DNA of 64,000 nucleotides, taken from NCBI RefSeq assembly GCF_964340395.1, contig NC_135553.1, forward strand, positions 3,282,001-3,346,000, in the 5' to 3' direction. Made by a program: the position numbers and the translations under genes. The stretch comes from Glandiceps talaboti. Its lineage: Eukaryota; Hemichordata; Enteropneusta; Spengelidae. The notes beneath the pieces are model-generated. The model was not told where the DNA came from, made no database searches, and saw nothing but the letters and a program-made list of their open reading frames with translations. Positions within the stretch are counted from its first letter, which is position 1. Each line of letters starts with the position of its first letter. Positions 26,046 to 38,349 of this stretch are shown piece after piece.

Positions 26046-26062
26046 GGTCATAAGGACCGACA
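26046..26062. repeat. TGGTCATAAGGACCGA direct repeat, copy 1
   Basis: The same 16-mer recurs at about 27720-27735. Both copies are followed by a further GGTCC word. The 1.67 kb between them contains the candidate minus-strand first exon. The origin is unclear: target duplication, dispersed repeat or shared gene fragment. Confidence 0.5.
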
Positions 26063-26110
26063 TGTAGCAAATCCTGCTGGTCCTTAATACTCAATGCAGT
26101 TCACGTTCAC

Positions 26111-26152
26111 GACCTGTATCTACACCCCCCCCCTCCCCCCCCCCCCCATTAA
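26111..26152. repeat. Poly(C)-rich tract
   Basis: Nearly uninterrupted C-run of about 35 bases. Low complexity, and a likely assembly or polymerase slippage spot. Confidence 0.9.
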
Positions 26153-26801
26153 ATGAGTTTGAACTTTAATGTGATAAACATATTTTTAAATATACTAAAG
26201 TAAAAGACAGTACAACGAATTGTTTACTATCCACTATTATTTCATCAATCTGTTCTTACAATTGAAAATTTCTACTCACAGAGTCAAAAAATAACTTGGA
26301 AGTAAATTTTGGATTCACAACCAAGTAATTTTTGAGATTTTCATTTGTAACTATGAACCCAGAGACTATGAATACTCATAATCTGTTCCTATAAACTATA
26401 GTGGTCTGATACTGAATGTATTCATTCCACCATTATAGAAATTCAGATCCATAGATTGTAGATATTAATTATAATGGGTCAATGAATCAATAAATCTACA
26501 TTATCTGCAATCTCTAAGAGATCATAGTCCTCTCCTTCCTCACTGCAATTCACTAAATTATGAACCACATAATCCAAAGTCAGATTCATCGTCTGTGTCA
26601 ACAGCTAATGTAGCTTTCCCACCCTTAGCGAACGTATAGACCCACAAATTCATCATAGCAGAAAGTTTTGTCGCATAACTATCCCTCTTGAAAACTGTGT
26701 ATTTGCTTTATTTCTATATCCATCCACACAGTGACACGGACCGGTGTCGTCTTTCAGTGTTTACAAAAATGTACTGAAGCCCCCCCCCCATGAAGCCCTA
26801 C

Positions 26802-26928
26802 CTGTATACCCTGCCGTGGTGGATTGAGTATCGTCTCTGACTGTTTGTGTAAGAAGTGATGTGGTGACTGTTCTGTCCTGTTTCACCCACTCGGTACCGG
26901 TGTTTGGCTTGATGCAGTAATTTTCCAT
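26802..26928 (-). CDS. Possible first coding exon of an unidentified minus-strand gene
   Basis: Reading the minus strand, an ATG at 26928-26926 starts a 42-codon frame beginning MENYCIKPNTGTEWVKQD. It continues with a Thr/Gln-rich stretch and runs into a consensus donor (ACAG|GTAGGG) at 26802/26801, leaving phase 1. The composition is balanced, unlike the AT-driven frames nearby, and upstream sequence to 27.6 kb is somewhat more CpG-containing, as near promoters. I do not recognise the protein. No downstream exon was confirmed; 8797-9088 is a weak candidate on the same strand. Confidence 0.3.
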
Positions 26929-27208
26929 ATACAACAATGGCAACAAAGTTTATACGTTGATTTATAAGTTCTAAGTTTATACGTTGATTACAACATGACA
27001 GGACATACATTATCATATGCATCAAATTGAAAACAATCAGACTACGCATTTTTCTTATTTACTTTTTCACTTTTTAAAAAAAAATATCGTACTGAAGATA
27101 TTTTACAAAGCGTACCTGCCTTCTTTATTAGTTAAAACGCCATTTTACTTTATATGTTTTCCGTCAGTTTGTTTTGATCATGGCCACACATGTGAAGAAC
27201 TCCGGTAA

Positions 27209-28640
27209 ATTGATCAGGAAACCCGCTAACATTTACCGGTTTTAATATCAGCCTTTAAAAAAATGTCTGTTTCGTCTTCTTCTTCCGAAACTCATTGCCG
27301 CCTTCTAAATATCGCCACATACTTATAAATACAACGTGGAACTGTCTCAAACACGTTAAAAGTTCACACACTTCGAACAGTAAATTTTACAACAGTGATT
27401 ACTATATGACAGAAAAAGACACATGCGCTGAATGCGTAAAATGAGTCTGAATGTCTAAGATGTTCTGATTAGTCAAGACACAAATAATTAGGGAAATTCT
27501 GCCAATCATATGTTTGCTAACATAATTTCATAAAGTAAATGCTGTATGCTACGTCATATGACATGATATCAACATTGACAACAACACGTAGCGAGCTAGC
27601 TCTGTCACTTGACTTGAACGAGATGTCGAGAGTGAAATAGGTATCACAAGATCAGATTCATGTAGGTGAAATTGGATATATCTTTGAATAAATGTTATTA
27701 TTTACTCCAAATTTCAATTGGTCATAAGGACCGATAAGTTGTTGTAATTCTGAAAAACTGTTGGTCCGAACAGAAATCTGTTGGTCTCAGGCCGAAGGAC
27801 CGGCGTTAATTTCGCACGCTGGACATACCCCAACATTCTGGAACTTTACATGTAGGTGAACTCAGTGGTGCAGAGTATTCAACTCAAGCATCTCCTTGAC
27901 AAATCACACCATAATCACATACTAGTTTGCCCTTTATGTTTCCATTTTCACCAAGCCTTTGCCCATCCATCATTATAATCAAAATGCATTTATTGCACAA
28001 TTTTAAAAGCCTAACAATATAACATCTCTCAGATCAGCTGATTCAGTTGTTATAATGGAAAATAGAGTCTTTCAATGTAGTTGAACTCTATAAATTATGG
28101 ACAGAATAAGTTTAAAGCACATCTGGTTTACATGTACTTATGACTAATGGCTTTTTCTGTCCACTGAATGTAAATAGTGTTGAATACCAAGACGTACATC
28201 TTGTTGGTGGATTTGAAAAATATTGATCCAATGTCCAAATACAGTTTCCATATAATTACATACAAAAACAATTCTTGCCCAAATTATATATGTACATATA
28301 GTCAAAAGATATATACATTCTATTCATGTTGTTCTCAAGTTCAAATACCATGCTTCATAGAGTTGGTTGTTCTTTGCATACTTGATTATGCAAATGACCT
28401 CATTTGAATAATAGGGTGTTTTATAATGATTTCCTGCACACGATATACATCTTTTCTTATCAAATTATTCACAAAGCTACATACAAAATCTAAATTTAGT
28501 TTCCCCACTGGCATCAAGTGTACCATGATATGCTTCCTGACTTCCCAAAGCTGTCTTTTTTTCTATTCTCAAATGTGTAAGAGCTTCCAAATAATTATCA
28601 TACAAGCTGTATGTTTAGTAAAATTTTGAATATGCATATT
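27209..28640. other. No recognised gene; contains the second TGGTCATAAGGACCGA copy
   Basis: The direct-repeat copy lies at about 27720-27735. Around 27590-27650 the sequence is relatively CpG-containing and could be a promoter region, but no TATA or start context decides this. Confidence 0.35.
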
Positions 28641-28644
28641 ATAT

Positions 28645-28719
28645 ATGCATGCATGCATACATACATACATACATACATACATACATACATACATACATAC
28701 ATACATACATACATACATA
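28645..28719. repeat. (CATA)n microsatellite
   Basis: Short CATG repeats lead into uninterrupted CATA repeats of about 60 bp. Confidence 0.97.
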
Positions 28720-29241
28720 AATGTGGTACTAATGTACTTGAAATTCATTATATGAAATTAAGTTGAGGTACAGTATTTATACATGAACATAAATCTGAAA
28801 AAGAGAAAAATAAAAATGATGTCATTTCAGCTATTTATACCATTTTCATCAATGTTTTTCACAATCTGTGTAACTATGAAATGTGGATGTATCTGTACCT
28901 CATGTTGCAGGTAACCTGCTTCTAGCATTGCTTTCATCATTTCTACAGTAGTATCACCCAAGTGGTTGTCATGAAACAAACATGATTACGTGCAGAAATC
29001 ATTCATGGTTCATTTTCACAAATGAGGAAATGACAGGAAATAAAATAGAGTTAAAAAACATAGTGTCATGATCACAGTTTGCTCTGATGGAGTTTAATCA
29101 AATTTAATTTACATCAACTATTTGAAGTTGTGAGAATGCCCAATGACAGCTGTCAGACTTACAGGAAGTAGGCAAGCAGGCATTCAGAAACATCAGTAAT
29201 TTATTCATGAATTCTGAGTTCAGTCTTTTTCATGTGAATTG

Positions 29242-29279
29242 AATCATAGACCCTACACAAAGTAGCAGGGTCTATGATT
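29242..29279. repeat. Perfect 13-bp hairpin
   Basis: AATCATAGACCCT (29242-29254) is the exact reverse complement of 29267-29279, with a 12-nt loop. It may be a small foldback remnant. Confidence 0.8.
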
Positions 29280-29529
29280 GAATATAGGAACAAGATCGAC
29301 TTTGTCCTGATGTCTGTGAAGAACACATAAGACACTTAACAAAATAGATATAAAACACAAATTTTACCACAAGATATAGAGCACATAAAGATTTTAAAAA
29401 ATAAAGCTTGAACCGCATAAACATTAAGCATTAAACATTAACCCCATAAAACGCTGAAAAAAACATAGATCTTGGAAAAACCAATATCTATGAAAGAATG
29501 CTTAAATCCCAAAGCAGATAAAAATAATT

Positions 29530-29882
29530 TTAACAATTGTGTGGTTCCGATTACGCTCAATTTTAGAATAGGTGGGTAGGAAGATTTTTCATGTTATTTT
29601 ATTATATTTTTTTTTCATGTGTGAGTGTCTAGCCCAGGTTTTCCATTGTTTTCCATATGGTCTCTGTGTTGTTTATTTCTTTGTATCAGATGTACAGCCA
29701 TTTCAAATTGGAAAGAACAGTTTTACATTGTCTTTGTCAGGGTCTGCATCCATTATTTCTCCACAATGTTGGCGATTTTATTTTTTTTTTCTCAAATGTG
29801 TTTAAAAAAAAGTTTAGGGTCAGCAGTGAAAAACTAGGTGGAGTCTGGTAACTGGAACCAAACAATTTTTTTAGGCCTAAAA
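29530..29882. mobile_element. MITE-like element, copy A
   Basis: The ends are inverted: AATTGTGTGGTTCCGATTAC (29535-29554) at left and the complement of AATTGTTTGGTTCCAGTTAC at right, with TTTAGGCCTAA outside it (29870-29880). Copies B (40801-41143) and C (44421-44768) carry the same ends and interior (CTCAATTTTAGAAT, GAAAAACTAGGTGG-type blocks) in the opposite orientation. Short open frames inside are repeat-derived. Confidence 0.8.
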
Positions 29883-30834
29883 GTAAAACAAAAAAAAATA
29901 AAGCCACAAAAGATTGAAAAACATGACTAAACATAAAACAATTGAAACATGATGTACATGAAATAGCACGCATTTTATGTTACTGTTCACTGCTCTGTTT
30001 GACCTAACAATGCAGAAACCAATTAGAAACAGCACATTCAACACTTTCAGATAGCTTGTATGAATAAAGTTTCTTGCAATATTGTGGTTAAAATGAAACT
30101 TGTATTAAAACGTGCCACAATACAGACATCAAAACATTGGTGCCAGCATATCTGCATCAAGTTGCAGTACATTTAAATGGTTTATTTCATTTAGACAAGA
30201 TGTAGCAAGAAATTGTGATCGCGCTATCTTAAAAGTGTAGAATGTGTAGTTTCTCATTGGTATCTGCATGGTTGTATCAAACAGAGCCAGTGAACAATAT
30301 TGCAAAATGTGCAGTAAAAAATAGGTACTATACCAATGTTTTTATCTGGGCATGTTAATGAATAATATGAATAGTATAGAGTCTGGTATACCTCATAATT
30401 AGATTAAGTTCAAAAAAAATTTTATTATTAATTGGATTTCCTTCTCATTAACGTGTTATTGTGTACAACTTCAAGTTTAACTGATTAATATGATTAAATA
30501 CACATTATTTTGAATATTTAATGAGGACATTCAGCTCAAAATCATATTATTTTGATGGTTAAGTAGTCTACTGAGTTTTATTTTTATATAATTATCTTAT
30601 GAGTAATAAATTTTCATTTTATGTATTACAAAGTGCATATTTTATCATTCAGTTTGAAGGGAATAATTAATAAAAAGGTTTGTTTTAAACTTTTAAAAGA
30701 GAAGTAGAACATGAGAGTCTCAATAAATGACCAAAAATGAAGAAAGGTAGTAAAATATTTAACATATGTAGTGAATTTGTTGTCAATACTGTGGCTTCAA
30801 GTTCATTGGACGTTTAGTGCACATGTATATTAAT
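29883..30834. other. Unannotated AT-rich sequence
   Basis: Nothing supportable was seen. Confidence 0.4.
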
Positions 30835-31690
30835 AGTAATATAACTTTATTGCCATTTGCATAAAAATGCAACTGAAATTGGCTTTCCACATGCACTCAT
30901 AAAAAGAGGTGAATAAAATTGAAAACAAAAGATTGGAAAGAAAACAACAGTTGAATAAAACGTAGCTCAGAAAATGCAAGTGAAAATTAAAAGCAAAAGA
31001 TAAAATTGATGTAACACATCAAACGATTTTAAACACATGATGCTAAAAAGATACATTGTTGAGACAAACATAACACTAACAAAACAAATGGTAAAGGATC
31101 CAATGACTGGTATAAAATGTGGATTGCAGATCAATAAAAGCTCTTCCTAAAACGTTCTGATTTTGTTTTGATATTCCTGTACCACCTATCCTAGGGTAAC
31201 AGTTCAAAATATGTATGTGCCGGATGACTGGCATCCTTCATGATGGATGTAGCTTTGCGAATGGATCTGGAATGATAGATTGATTGTAAGGATGGTAATT
31301 CTGTACCGATAATTCTCTGGGCTGTCCGGACGTTTCTCTCAAATGCATTCAACTCATCATTGGTGATGTTGTTAAACCAGATGGTGATGGCATACCATAA
31401 AATACTCTCTATGACAGTGCAGTAAAAATTGACTAAAATACAACGACTCGTTCCAAATTTCTTTAAGCATCTGAGGAAATAAAGACACTGTTGTGCTTTC
31501 TTTACAAGGTGTTCAGTATTTGTTTGCCAAAGTTTGTGAAAGTTGAATACCCAGGAATTTGAAAATAGTGACAATCAACTGCTCTACCATGAATGTCAAT
31601 CAGGGTATGAGTCATACCAACCCTTCAAAAATCGGTAATAACTTCTTTGGTGTTGTTTACATTGAGACGTGGGTGTGGTGCACTTCATTT
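30835..31690 (-). mobile_element. Decayed LINE 3' end, jockey/CR1/Rex-like
   Basis: The minus-strand translation at 31191-31574 reads as the end of a reverse transcriptase and its C-terminal domain. It includes LVKKAQQCLYFLRCLKKFG, then ILVNFYCTVIESIL, then RTAQRIIG and SHPAHTYFELLP, a pattern typical of non-LTR elements of this group. Weaker homologous sequence continues upstream to about 31690 with frameshifts. Downstream an in-frame TAG at 31191-31193 precedes the usual RWYRNIKTKSERFRKSF tail. A minus-strand AATAAAG at 30845-30851 may be the 3' end. The element is dead. Confidence 0.85.
31131..31680 (-). pseudogene. LINE reverse transcriptase C-terminal remnant
   Basis: One clean stretch (31191-31574, 127 codons) is flanked by frameshifted pieces upstream and a nonsense codon downstream (31191-31193). 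The catalytic part of the polymerase is missing, so no activity is possible. Confidence 0.8.
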
Positions 31691-32338
31691 GTTGACAAAC
31701 ATGATGTACTGCATAGTGGTCACTATATATCTTACCCATCACAAAATTCAACCACCATGTTGAGTTTGGTTATCTATACGACATCATAGTTCACTTTGGA
31801 AAAATCTTTAAAGATTTATGTAAATTTCTGCTTGGAGACAAAATTTCAACATGGTTGTTCCTGGACTTCAGATGTTAGTATTTGCTTGTGTTCTCATACA
31901 GAATGGCCTTACAAGTGTTTGGAGCACGGGAACCCAAGGCAGTATGTGTGCAGTGACAGTGAGTGTCTGAAAAATAATTGACTTAGACTTAGTGATATAG
32001 GTATTTTTCTTCTTCTAAGGTGTAAACAGTGTTGAAAATTAATACAAAAAGGGAAGTACATATATTATATATACCTCCCATCATCTAGAACTACCCATCA
32101 ACCAATGAACTAACCATGGACAAGCTAAATTTGCACTACCTCAAAAAAAAAAAAATCAGAGTGAACATTGAACAGGATTTGGTATTGCTGAAATACTTGT
32201 ACCTTGTCTATGAACACATTAGCAGTATAAATGTACAGGATCAATAAAACACTAGTTTGTATACAGATTGTGAGTTTTAAGTGCTATTGATTACATGCTA
32301 GTTGATCTTATAAGCTGATAATAATTCTTTTAATTTGA
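31691..32338. other. No recognised feature
   Basis: AT-rich sequence between the LINE remnant and the 72-bp array. Short open frames have no recognisable content. Confidence 0.4.
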
Positions 32339-35300
32339 AATCTAAGTCAACTTCTTTTACCACATAGTGCTGGTTGAATATCAAACAATGTACAGCAGTA
32401 CTTAGTCCTGAATCTAAGTCAACATCTTTTACCACACAATGCTGGTTGAATATCAAACAATGTACAGCAGTACTTAGTCCTGAATCTAAGACAACTTCTT
32501 TTACCACACAATGCTGGTTGAATATCAAACAATGTACAGCAGTACTTAGTCCTGAATCTAAGACAACTTCTTTTACCACACAATGCTGGTTGAATATCAA
32601 ACAATGTACAGTAGTACTTAGTCCTGAATCTAAGTCAACTTCTTTTACCACACAATGCTGGTTGAATATCAAACAATGTACAGCAGTACTTAGTCCTGAA
32701 TCTAAGTCAACTTCTTTTACCACACAATGCTGGTTGAATCTCAAACAATGCACAGTAGTACTTAGTCCTGAATCTAAGACAACTTCTTTTACCACACAAT
32801 GCTGGTTGAATCTCAAACAATGCACAGTAGTACTTAGTCCTGAATCTAAGACAACTTCTTTTACCACACAATGCTGGTTGAATCTCAAACAATGTGCAGT
32901 AGTACTTAGTCCTGAATCTAAGTCAACTTCTATTACCACACAGTGCTGGTTGAATCTCAAACAATGTACAGCAGTACTTAGTCCTGAATCTAAGTCAACT
33001 TCTTTTACCACATAGTGCTGGTTGAATATCAAACAATGTACAGCAGTACTTAGTCCTGAATCTAAGTCAACATCTTTTACCACACAATGCTGGTTGAATA
33101 TCAAACAATGTACAGCAGTACTTAGTCCTGAATCTAAGACAACTTCTTTTACCACACAATGCTGGTTGAATCTCAAACAATGCACAGTAGTACTTAGTCC
33201 TGAATCTAAGACAACTTCTTTTACCACACAATGCTGGTTGAATCTCAAACAATGTGCAGTAGTACTTAGTCCTGAATCTAAGTCAACTTCTATTACCACA
33301 CAGTGCTGGTTGAATCTCAAACAATGTACAGCAGTACTTAGTCCTGAATCTAAGTCAACTTCTTTTACCACACAATGCTGGTTGAATATCAAACAATGTA
33401 CAGCAGTACTTAGTCCTGAATCTAAGTCAACTTCTATTACCACACAATGCTGGTTGAATATCAAACAATGTACAGCAGTACTTAGTCCTGAATCTAAGAC
33501 AACTTCTTTTACCACACAATGCTGGTTGAATATCAAACAATGTACAGTAGTACTTAGTCCTGAATCTAAGACAACTTCTTTTACCACACAATGCTGGTTG
33601 AATCTCAAACAATGCACAGTAGTACTTAGTCCTGAATCTAAGACAACTTCTTTTACCACACAATGCTGGTTGAATCTCAAACAATGTGCAGTAGTACTTA
33701 GTCCTGAATCTAAGTCAACTTCTATTACCACACAGTGCTGGTTGAATCTCAAACAATGTACAGCAGTACTTAGTCCTGAATCTAAGTCAACTTCTTTTAC
33801 CACATAGTGCTGGTTGAATATCAAACAATGTACAGCAGTACTTAGTCCTGAATCTAAGTCAACATCTTTTACCACACAATGCTGGTTGAATATCAAACAA
33901 TGTACAGCAGTACTTAGTCCTGAATCTAAGACAACTTCTTTTACCACACAATGCTGGTTGAATATCAAACAATGTACAGCAGTACTTAGTCCTGAATCTA
34001 AGACAACTTCTTTTACCACACAATGCTGGTTGAATATCAAACAATGTACAGTAGTACTTAGTCCTGAATCTAAGTCAGCTTCTTTTACCACACAATGCTG
34101 GTTGAATATCAAACAATGTACAGTAGTACTTAGTCCTGAATCTAAGTCAACTTCTTTTACCACACAATGCTGGTTGAATATCAAACAATGTACAGCAGTA
34201 CTTAGTCCTGAATCTAAGTCAACTTCTTTTACCACACAATGCTGGTTGAATCTCAAACAATGCACAGTAGTACTTAGTCCTGAATCTAAGACAACTTCTT
34301 TTACCACACAATGCTGGTTGAATCTCAAACAATGTGCAGTAGTACTTAGTCCTGAATCTAAGACAACTTCTTTTACCACACAATGCTGGTTGAATCTCAA
34401 ACAATGTACAGTAGTACTTAGTCCTGAATCTAAGACAACTTCTTTTACCACACAATGCTGGTTGAATATCAAACAATGTACAGTAGTACTTAGTCCTGAA
34501 TCTAAGACAACTTCTTTTACCACACAATGCTGGTTGAATATCAAACAATGTGCAGTAGTACTTAGTCCTGAATCTAAGTCAACTTCTTTTACCACACAAT
34601 GCTGGTTGAATATCAAACAATGTACAGCAGTACTTAGTCCTGAATCTAAGTCAACTTCTATTACCACACAGTGCTGGTTGAATCTCAAACAATGTACAGC
34701 AGTACTTAGTCCTGAATCTAAGTCAACTTCTTTTACCACACAATGCTGGTTGAATCTCAAACAATGTACAGCAGTACTTAGTCCTGAATCTAAGTCAACT
34801 TCTTTTACCACACAATGCTGGTTGAATATCAAACAATGTACAGCAGTACTTAGTCCTGAATCTAAGTCAACTTCTATTACCACACAATGCTGGTTGAATA
34901 TCAAACAATGTACAGCAGTACTTAGTCCTGAATCTAAGTCAACTTCTTTTACCACACAATGCTGGTTGAATATCAAACAATGTACAGTAGTACTTAGTCC
35001 TGAATCTAAGACAACTTCTTTTACCACACAATGCTGGTTGAATATCAAACAATGTACAGTAGTACTTAGTCCTGAATCTAAGTCAACTTCTATTACCACA
35101 CAATGCTGGTTGAATATCAAACAATGTACAGCAGTACTTAGTCCTGAATCTAAGTCAACTTCTATTACCACGCAATGCTTGTTGAATATCAAACAATGTA
35201 CAGTAGTACTTAGTCCTGAATCTAAGTCAACTTCTATTACCACGCAATGCTTGTTGAATATCAAACAATGTATAGCAGTACTTAGTCCTGAATCTAAGTC

Positions 35301-35356
35301 AACTTCTTTTACCACACAATGCTGGTTGAATATCAAACAATGTACAGCAGTACTTA
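32339..35356. repeat. 72-bp tandem array, about 42 copies, with higher-order structure
   Basis: The unit contains AATCTAAGTCAACTTCTTTT, ACCACACAATGCTGGTTGAA and AACAATGTACAGCAGTACTT. Copies differ at about eight recurrent sites that are shuffled among units. The rare ACATAG variant occurs at 32365, 33013 and 33805, spaced 648 (9 units) and 792 (11 units), and the neighbouring variants repeat with it, so blocks of 9-11 units were duplicated. Because 72 = 24 codons, several frames stay open. The minus strand is open from about 35360 to 32298 and reads a repeated VDLDSGLSTAVHCL-type peptide, but the repeat unit has no ATG in that frame. The recurrent variants change the amino acid in every open frame I read (D/V, A/T, I/R, K/I), which argues against coding. 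Confidence 0.95.
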
Positions 35357-35385
35357 CATGTAGTTCTGAATCTGAAAAACATTAA

Positions 35386-36915
35386 AATACGCATTAAATT
35401 TTACTGTAAGTGTAAGGTAGTTGTAAAGTTGATAAAATATACAGGAGTTCCTTCAATTTACCAGGGTTCCCCATTTTAAGTGTCTGTTTATGCTGCTGAG
35501 TACATTTTTGTTGATTGAGTGCAGGATTCTGTCTGGCCATGAATAAAAAGTGTGATATGCAGTTACAGACTGTTCCACTTTGCATGTATGTTTGACCAAC
35601 ATCTATTGAAAAGTCCAGACAAACAGCAAGCAATTTCCACTCACTATGAGATTATGGTGGTCCACATTCTGTACATACTTGTATAGTTGATTAAACGCAG
35701 TAAATGTTCTTTTTTGTTGTAATTCCAGACATTTTTCCTGCGGTCATGTACTTATCATTTTGGAATCAACATTGTAACGGCAAGGAAATCAAGCAAATTA
35801 TAGCACCATATAAACTATAATTACACACATGTGATTGCAATAATACAATTATTTGAGTAATAGACAGGAAATTTAATAATTGCTAAATTAAGTTTTGTGA
35901 TTCTAAATTTGATTTAACGGTGTTTGAACTTGCACACATAATTGGATAAAAAGTGGAAGTTTCTTACTGTGTTAGTGCAGAGCAGTTTATACTACCATCT
36001 ATGGTGTGGTTCTGAAATCAATACTGGTGTTCACATAGACTCTCTCACCAGTCCTATTAGCTGTTTTGTGTGTACCGATATCTACCACATAATTGTACTA
36101 GAATATCCTTGTACTGTGGGCCCTGGCCTCACTGACTACATTGGGCTAATCATTTGTTGACGTGTTACTAGATGCTCTGTATTATTAATTGTGATGCCCC
36201 GGATGCTCCCGAGGACTGGTGAGAGTCTAGTGTTAAGTATGCCACTTTACTGATAATATTAAGACCAATATTTTTTCTTTATCTGAAATGTATTATACTT
36301 AAAGCGTAGACTGCTGCTCTTTGAAATGACAACAGCAAATTTTTGACACAGTATCAGAAGTATGCATAGTCTATATTGAAGTAATCAGTAGTGAATAAAA
36401 GGTAAACTTAACAAGTTTATGCACTCAATATGATGATATTTCAATTTTTATCTAAAATTCACATATACCGGTATATGTATATAATATATACAAGAAAAAA
36501 TGAAAATAAAAATCTGCTTAGGTATTGCGTCATTGTCAAGGATGAAAAATTATATCTACAAAAATGTGTGCATATTGTTTCTTTCTCCCTTCCACATATC
36601 AGACTGTAAGATACATTGTTGTTCAGCCATGCCCTATCAGACTCTGAGTGATAGCTAATAGAGTGCGCTTTGAAATTTTGTATTGTACAGACTATCCACA
36701 TACTAAAACAACCCAAATTAAAGTGATTTTTGTTATTTTCATAATGTCCTAATTGCTAAAAACTATTCAAAGATTGATAAAAAAAAAAGACAAAGGTAAA
36801 CCCCATCTCACAATGATTATCATATTTCATACAGCTGCTATCATTTGTCTTAATCTAAACCAGAATATAAGACTCCAAGGTATACAATGATAATTCATAC
36901 ATACAAACAAAATAG
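35386..36915. other. Unannotated AT-rich sequence
   Basis: No gene or clear repeat was seen. Short open frames at 35394-35633, 35942-36160 and 36459-36716 lack domains or splice support. Confidence 0.4.
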
Positions 36916-37168
36916 TATGTATTTGCTAACATTTTGCAAAGAAAAATGAATATTGTCTTACCCATCATCTACCCAAAGTGTAGGTCTTATGACAAACTTA
37001 GAAAATATTAAGAAATTCAGGAAAAATATAATGTATTTGCTAACATTTTGCAAAGAAAAATGAATATTATGTTACCCATCATCTACCCAAAGTGTTATTT
37101 CCATTAAAACACAAAGGTAGACCTTATGACAAACTTAGAAAATATTAAGAAATTCAGGAAAAATTTCT
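36916..37168. repeat. Tandem duplication, about 113-bp unit with an insertion
   Basis: ATGTATTTGCTAACATTTTG, ACCCATCATCTACCCAAAGT and GAAATTCAGGAAAAAT occur in the same order in both copies (36916-37028 and 37030-37168). The second copy has about 25 extra bases (around 37099-37123). Confidence 0.85.
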
Positions 37169-38340
37169 GGCTTGGCAGGAGGATATGGATAATGACACAG
37201 TCATTTAAAATGTACATGAGAAAGTTTACGGTTTTAGATTTAGAAATGTCAGATGTCACTATTTGCATGTTATGTATAGGTTGAGGTCACAAATCACTAC
37301 TTTGTAAAGATAACAGACTCTGATAGAAGTAATCCAATGTTTTATTCTCATGGTCAAGTCACAGACAGAATTCCTCAACTATTACCCACTAGATTTAAAA
37401 GCAAATGAGTTTAAGCCACAGTGATAGAATGGAGCAGAGCTATTTGATCTTTTATCCATATTACCCATAAAACACCATTGTTACTCACAATTCATTGCTG
37501 TGTAAATAACTCAAGAGACTCTAAATATTATCTTCTGCGTTACATATTTTGACTCATTGGAGCTATTAGACTTTTCACCCATATTACCCATAAAGCACCA
37601 TTGTTACCCATGATTCATTGCTGTATCAGGGAATCAAGATCCTAGAAATGATGTTTCCTTCTTCCTACTTTTGCTTTATAGAGTTTTGTGTTTTTGACAA
37701 GTGGAAAATGATAAATGTAAAATGTTCCTGATCATGCCATAAGTACACTTTTATTTGTACAGATGACAAACAGCCATCACCGTCAATTTGTGAAAAGCCA
37801 AGCCATTATACATAATGTACTTGACCTACTTTACAACACAGTCATCAATGTTGTCTAAATGGTGTGTCTTATTAACCAGCCAGGAATCATCCACCTTTTC
37901 ACACATAACACATGAAATGTCTTTCAATTGCATGATTACTGACTAAGGGTATCCACATATAGTCCAGGTATCCAAGCTATCCTATGCATACATGTAGTAG
38001 CAGGACATAAGATTAAAGTATCAAATGTATTTTTTTTTTAAACTGCAGAAAAGAAACATCATTGACTCAAGTTGACTGGCCCCTTCGGTTGTTGATTTTG
38101 GTCATGATCTTGCAACACTCACTTAGACTTTTGCCCAATGATTCTGTATTCAAAGCTAAAATTAGGTTATAATTTCATACTACTACTACAACCTACTGAA
38201 ATCCATTGTGAAATCTTTCCCTTTGTGCTTGTCTTACCCTGCCTATCAAATACTGTTTACACACAGAAATCAATTCAGGATACACAGCACTATCAATGAC
38301 TATCAGAAAGATAAGTCAGGAGAATTGAACTGCCTGATGT
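37169..38340. other. No recognised feature
   Basis: AT-rich. Probably intronic or upstream sequence of the rhomboid gene, whose N-terminal exon I could not locate. It contains a local TTACCCATAAARCACCATTG duplication (about 37460 and 37590). Confidence 0.4.
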
Positions 38341-38349
38341 GTCACTTTA

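Noticed and set aside
29572-29973. Overlapping small frames near 29.6-29.9 kb as genes
   Set aside because: They lie in a MITE-like repeat present three times in the window.
32298-35336. 1012-codon minus-strand frame as a real repetitive protein
   Set aside because: It begins on a non-ATG codon, the unit has no ATG in that frame, openness follows from a 72-bp period, and variants are amino-acid changing in all open frames. Kept as a repeat, with the test named in findings.
32339-35356. CRISPR array
   Set aside because: The units are contiguous tandem repeats without unique spacers, in a eukaryotic genome.
33814-35385. 523-codon plus-strand frame in the same array
   Set aside because: Same cause; it is cut by the ACATAG variant in other blocks of the array.
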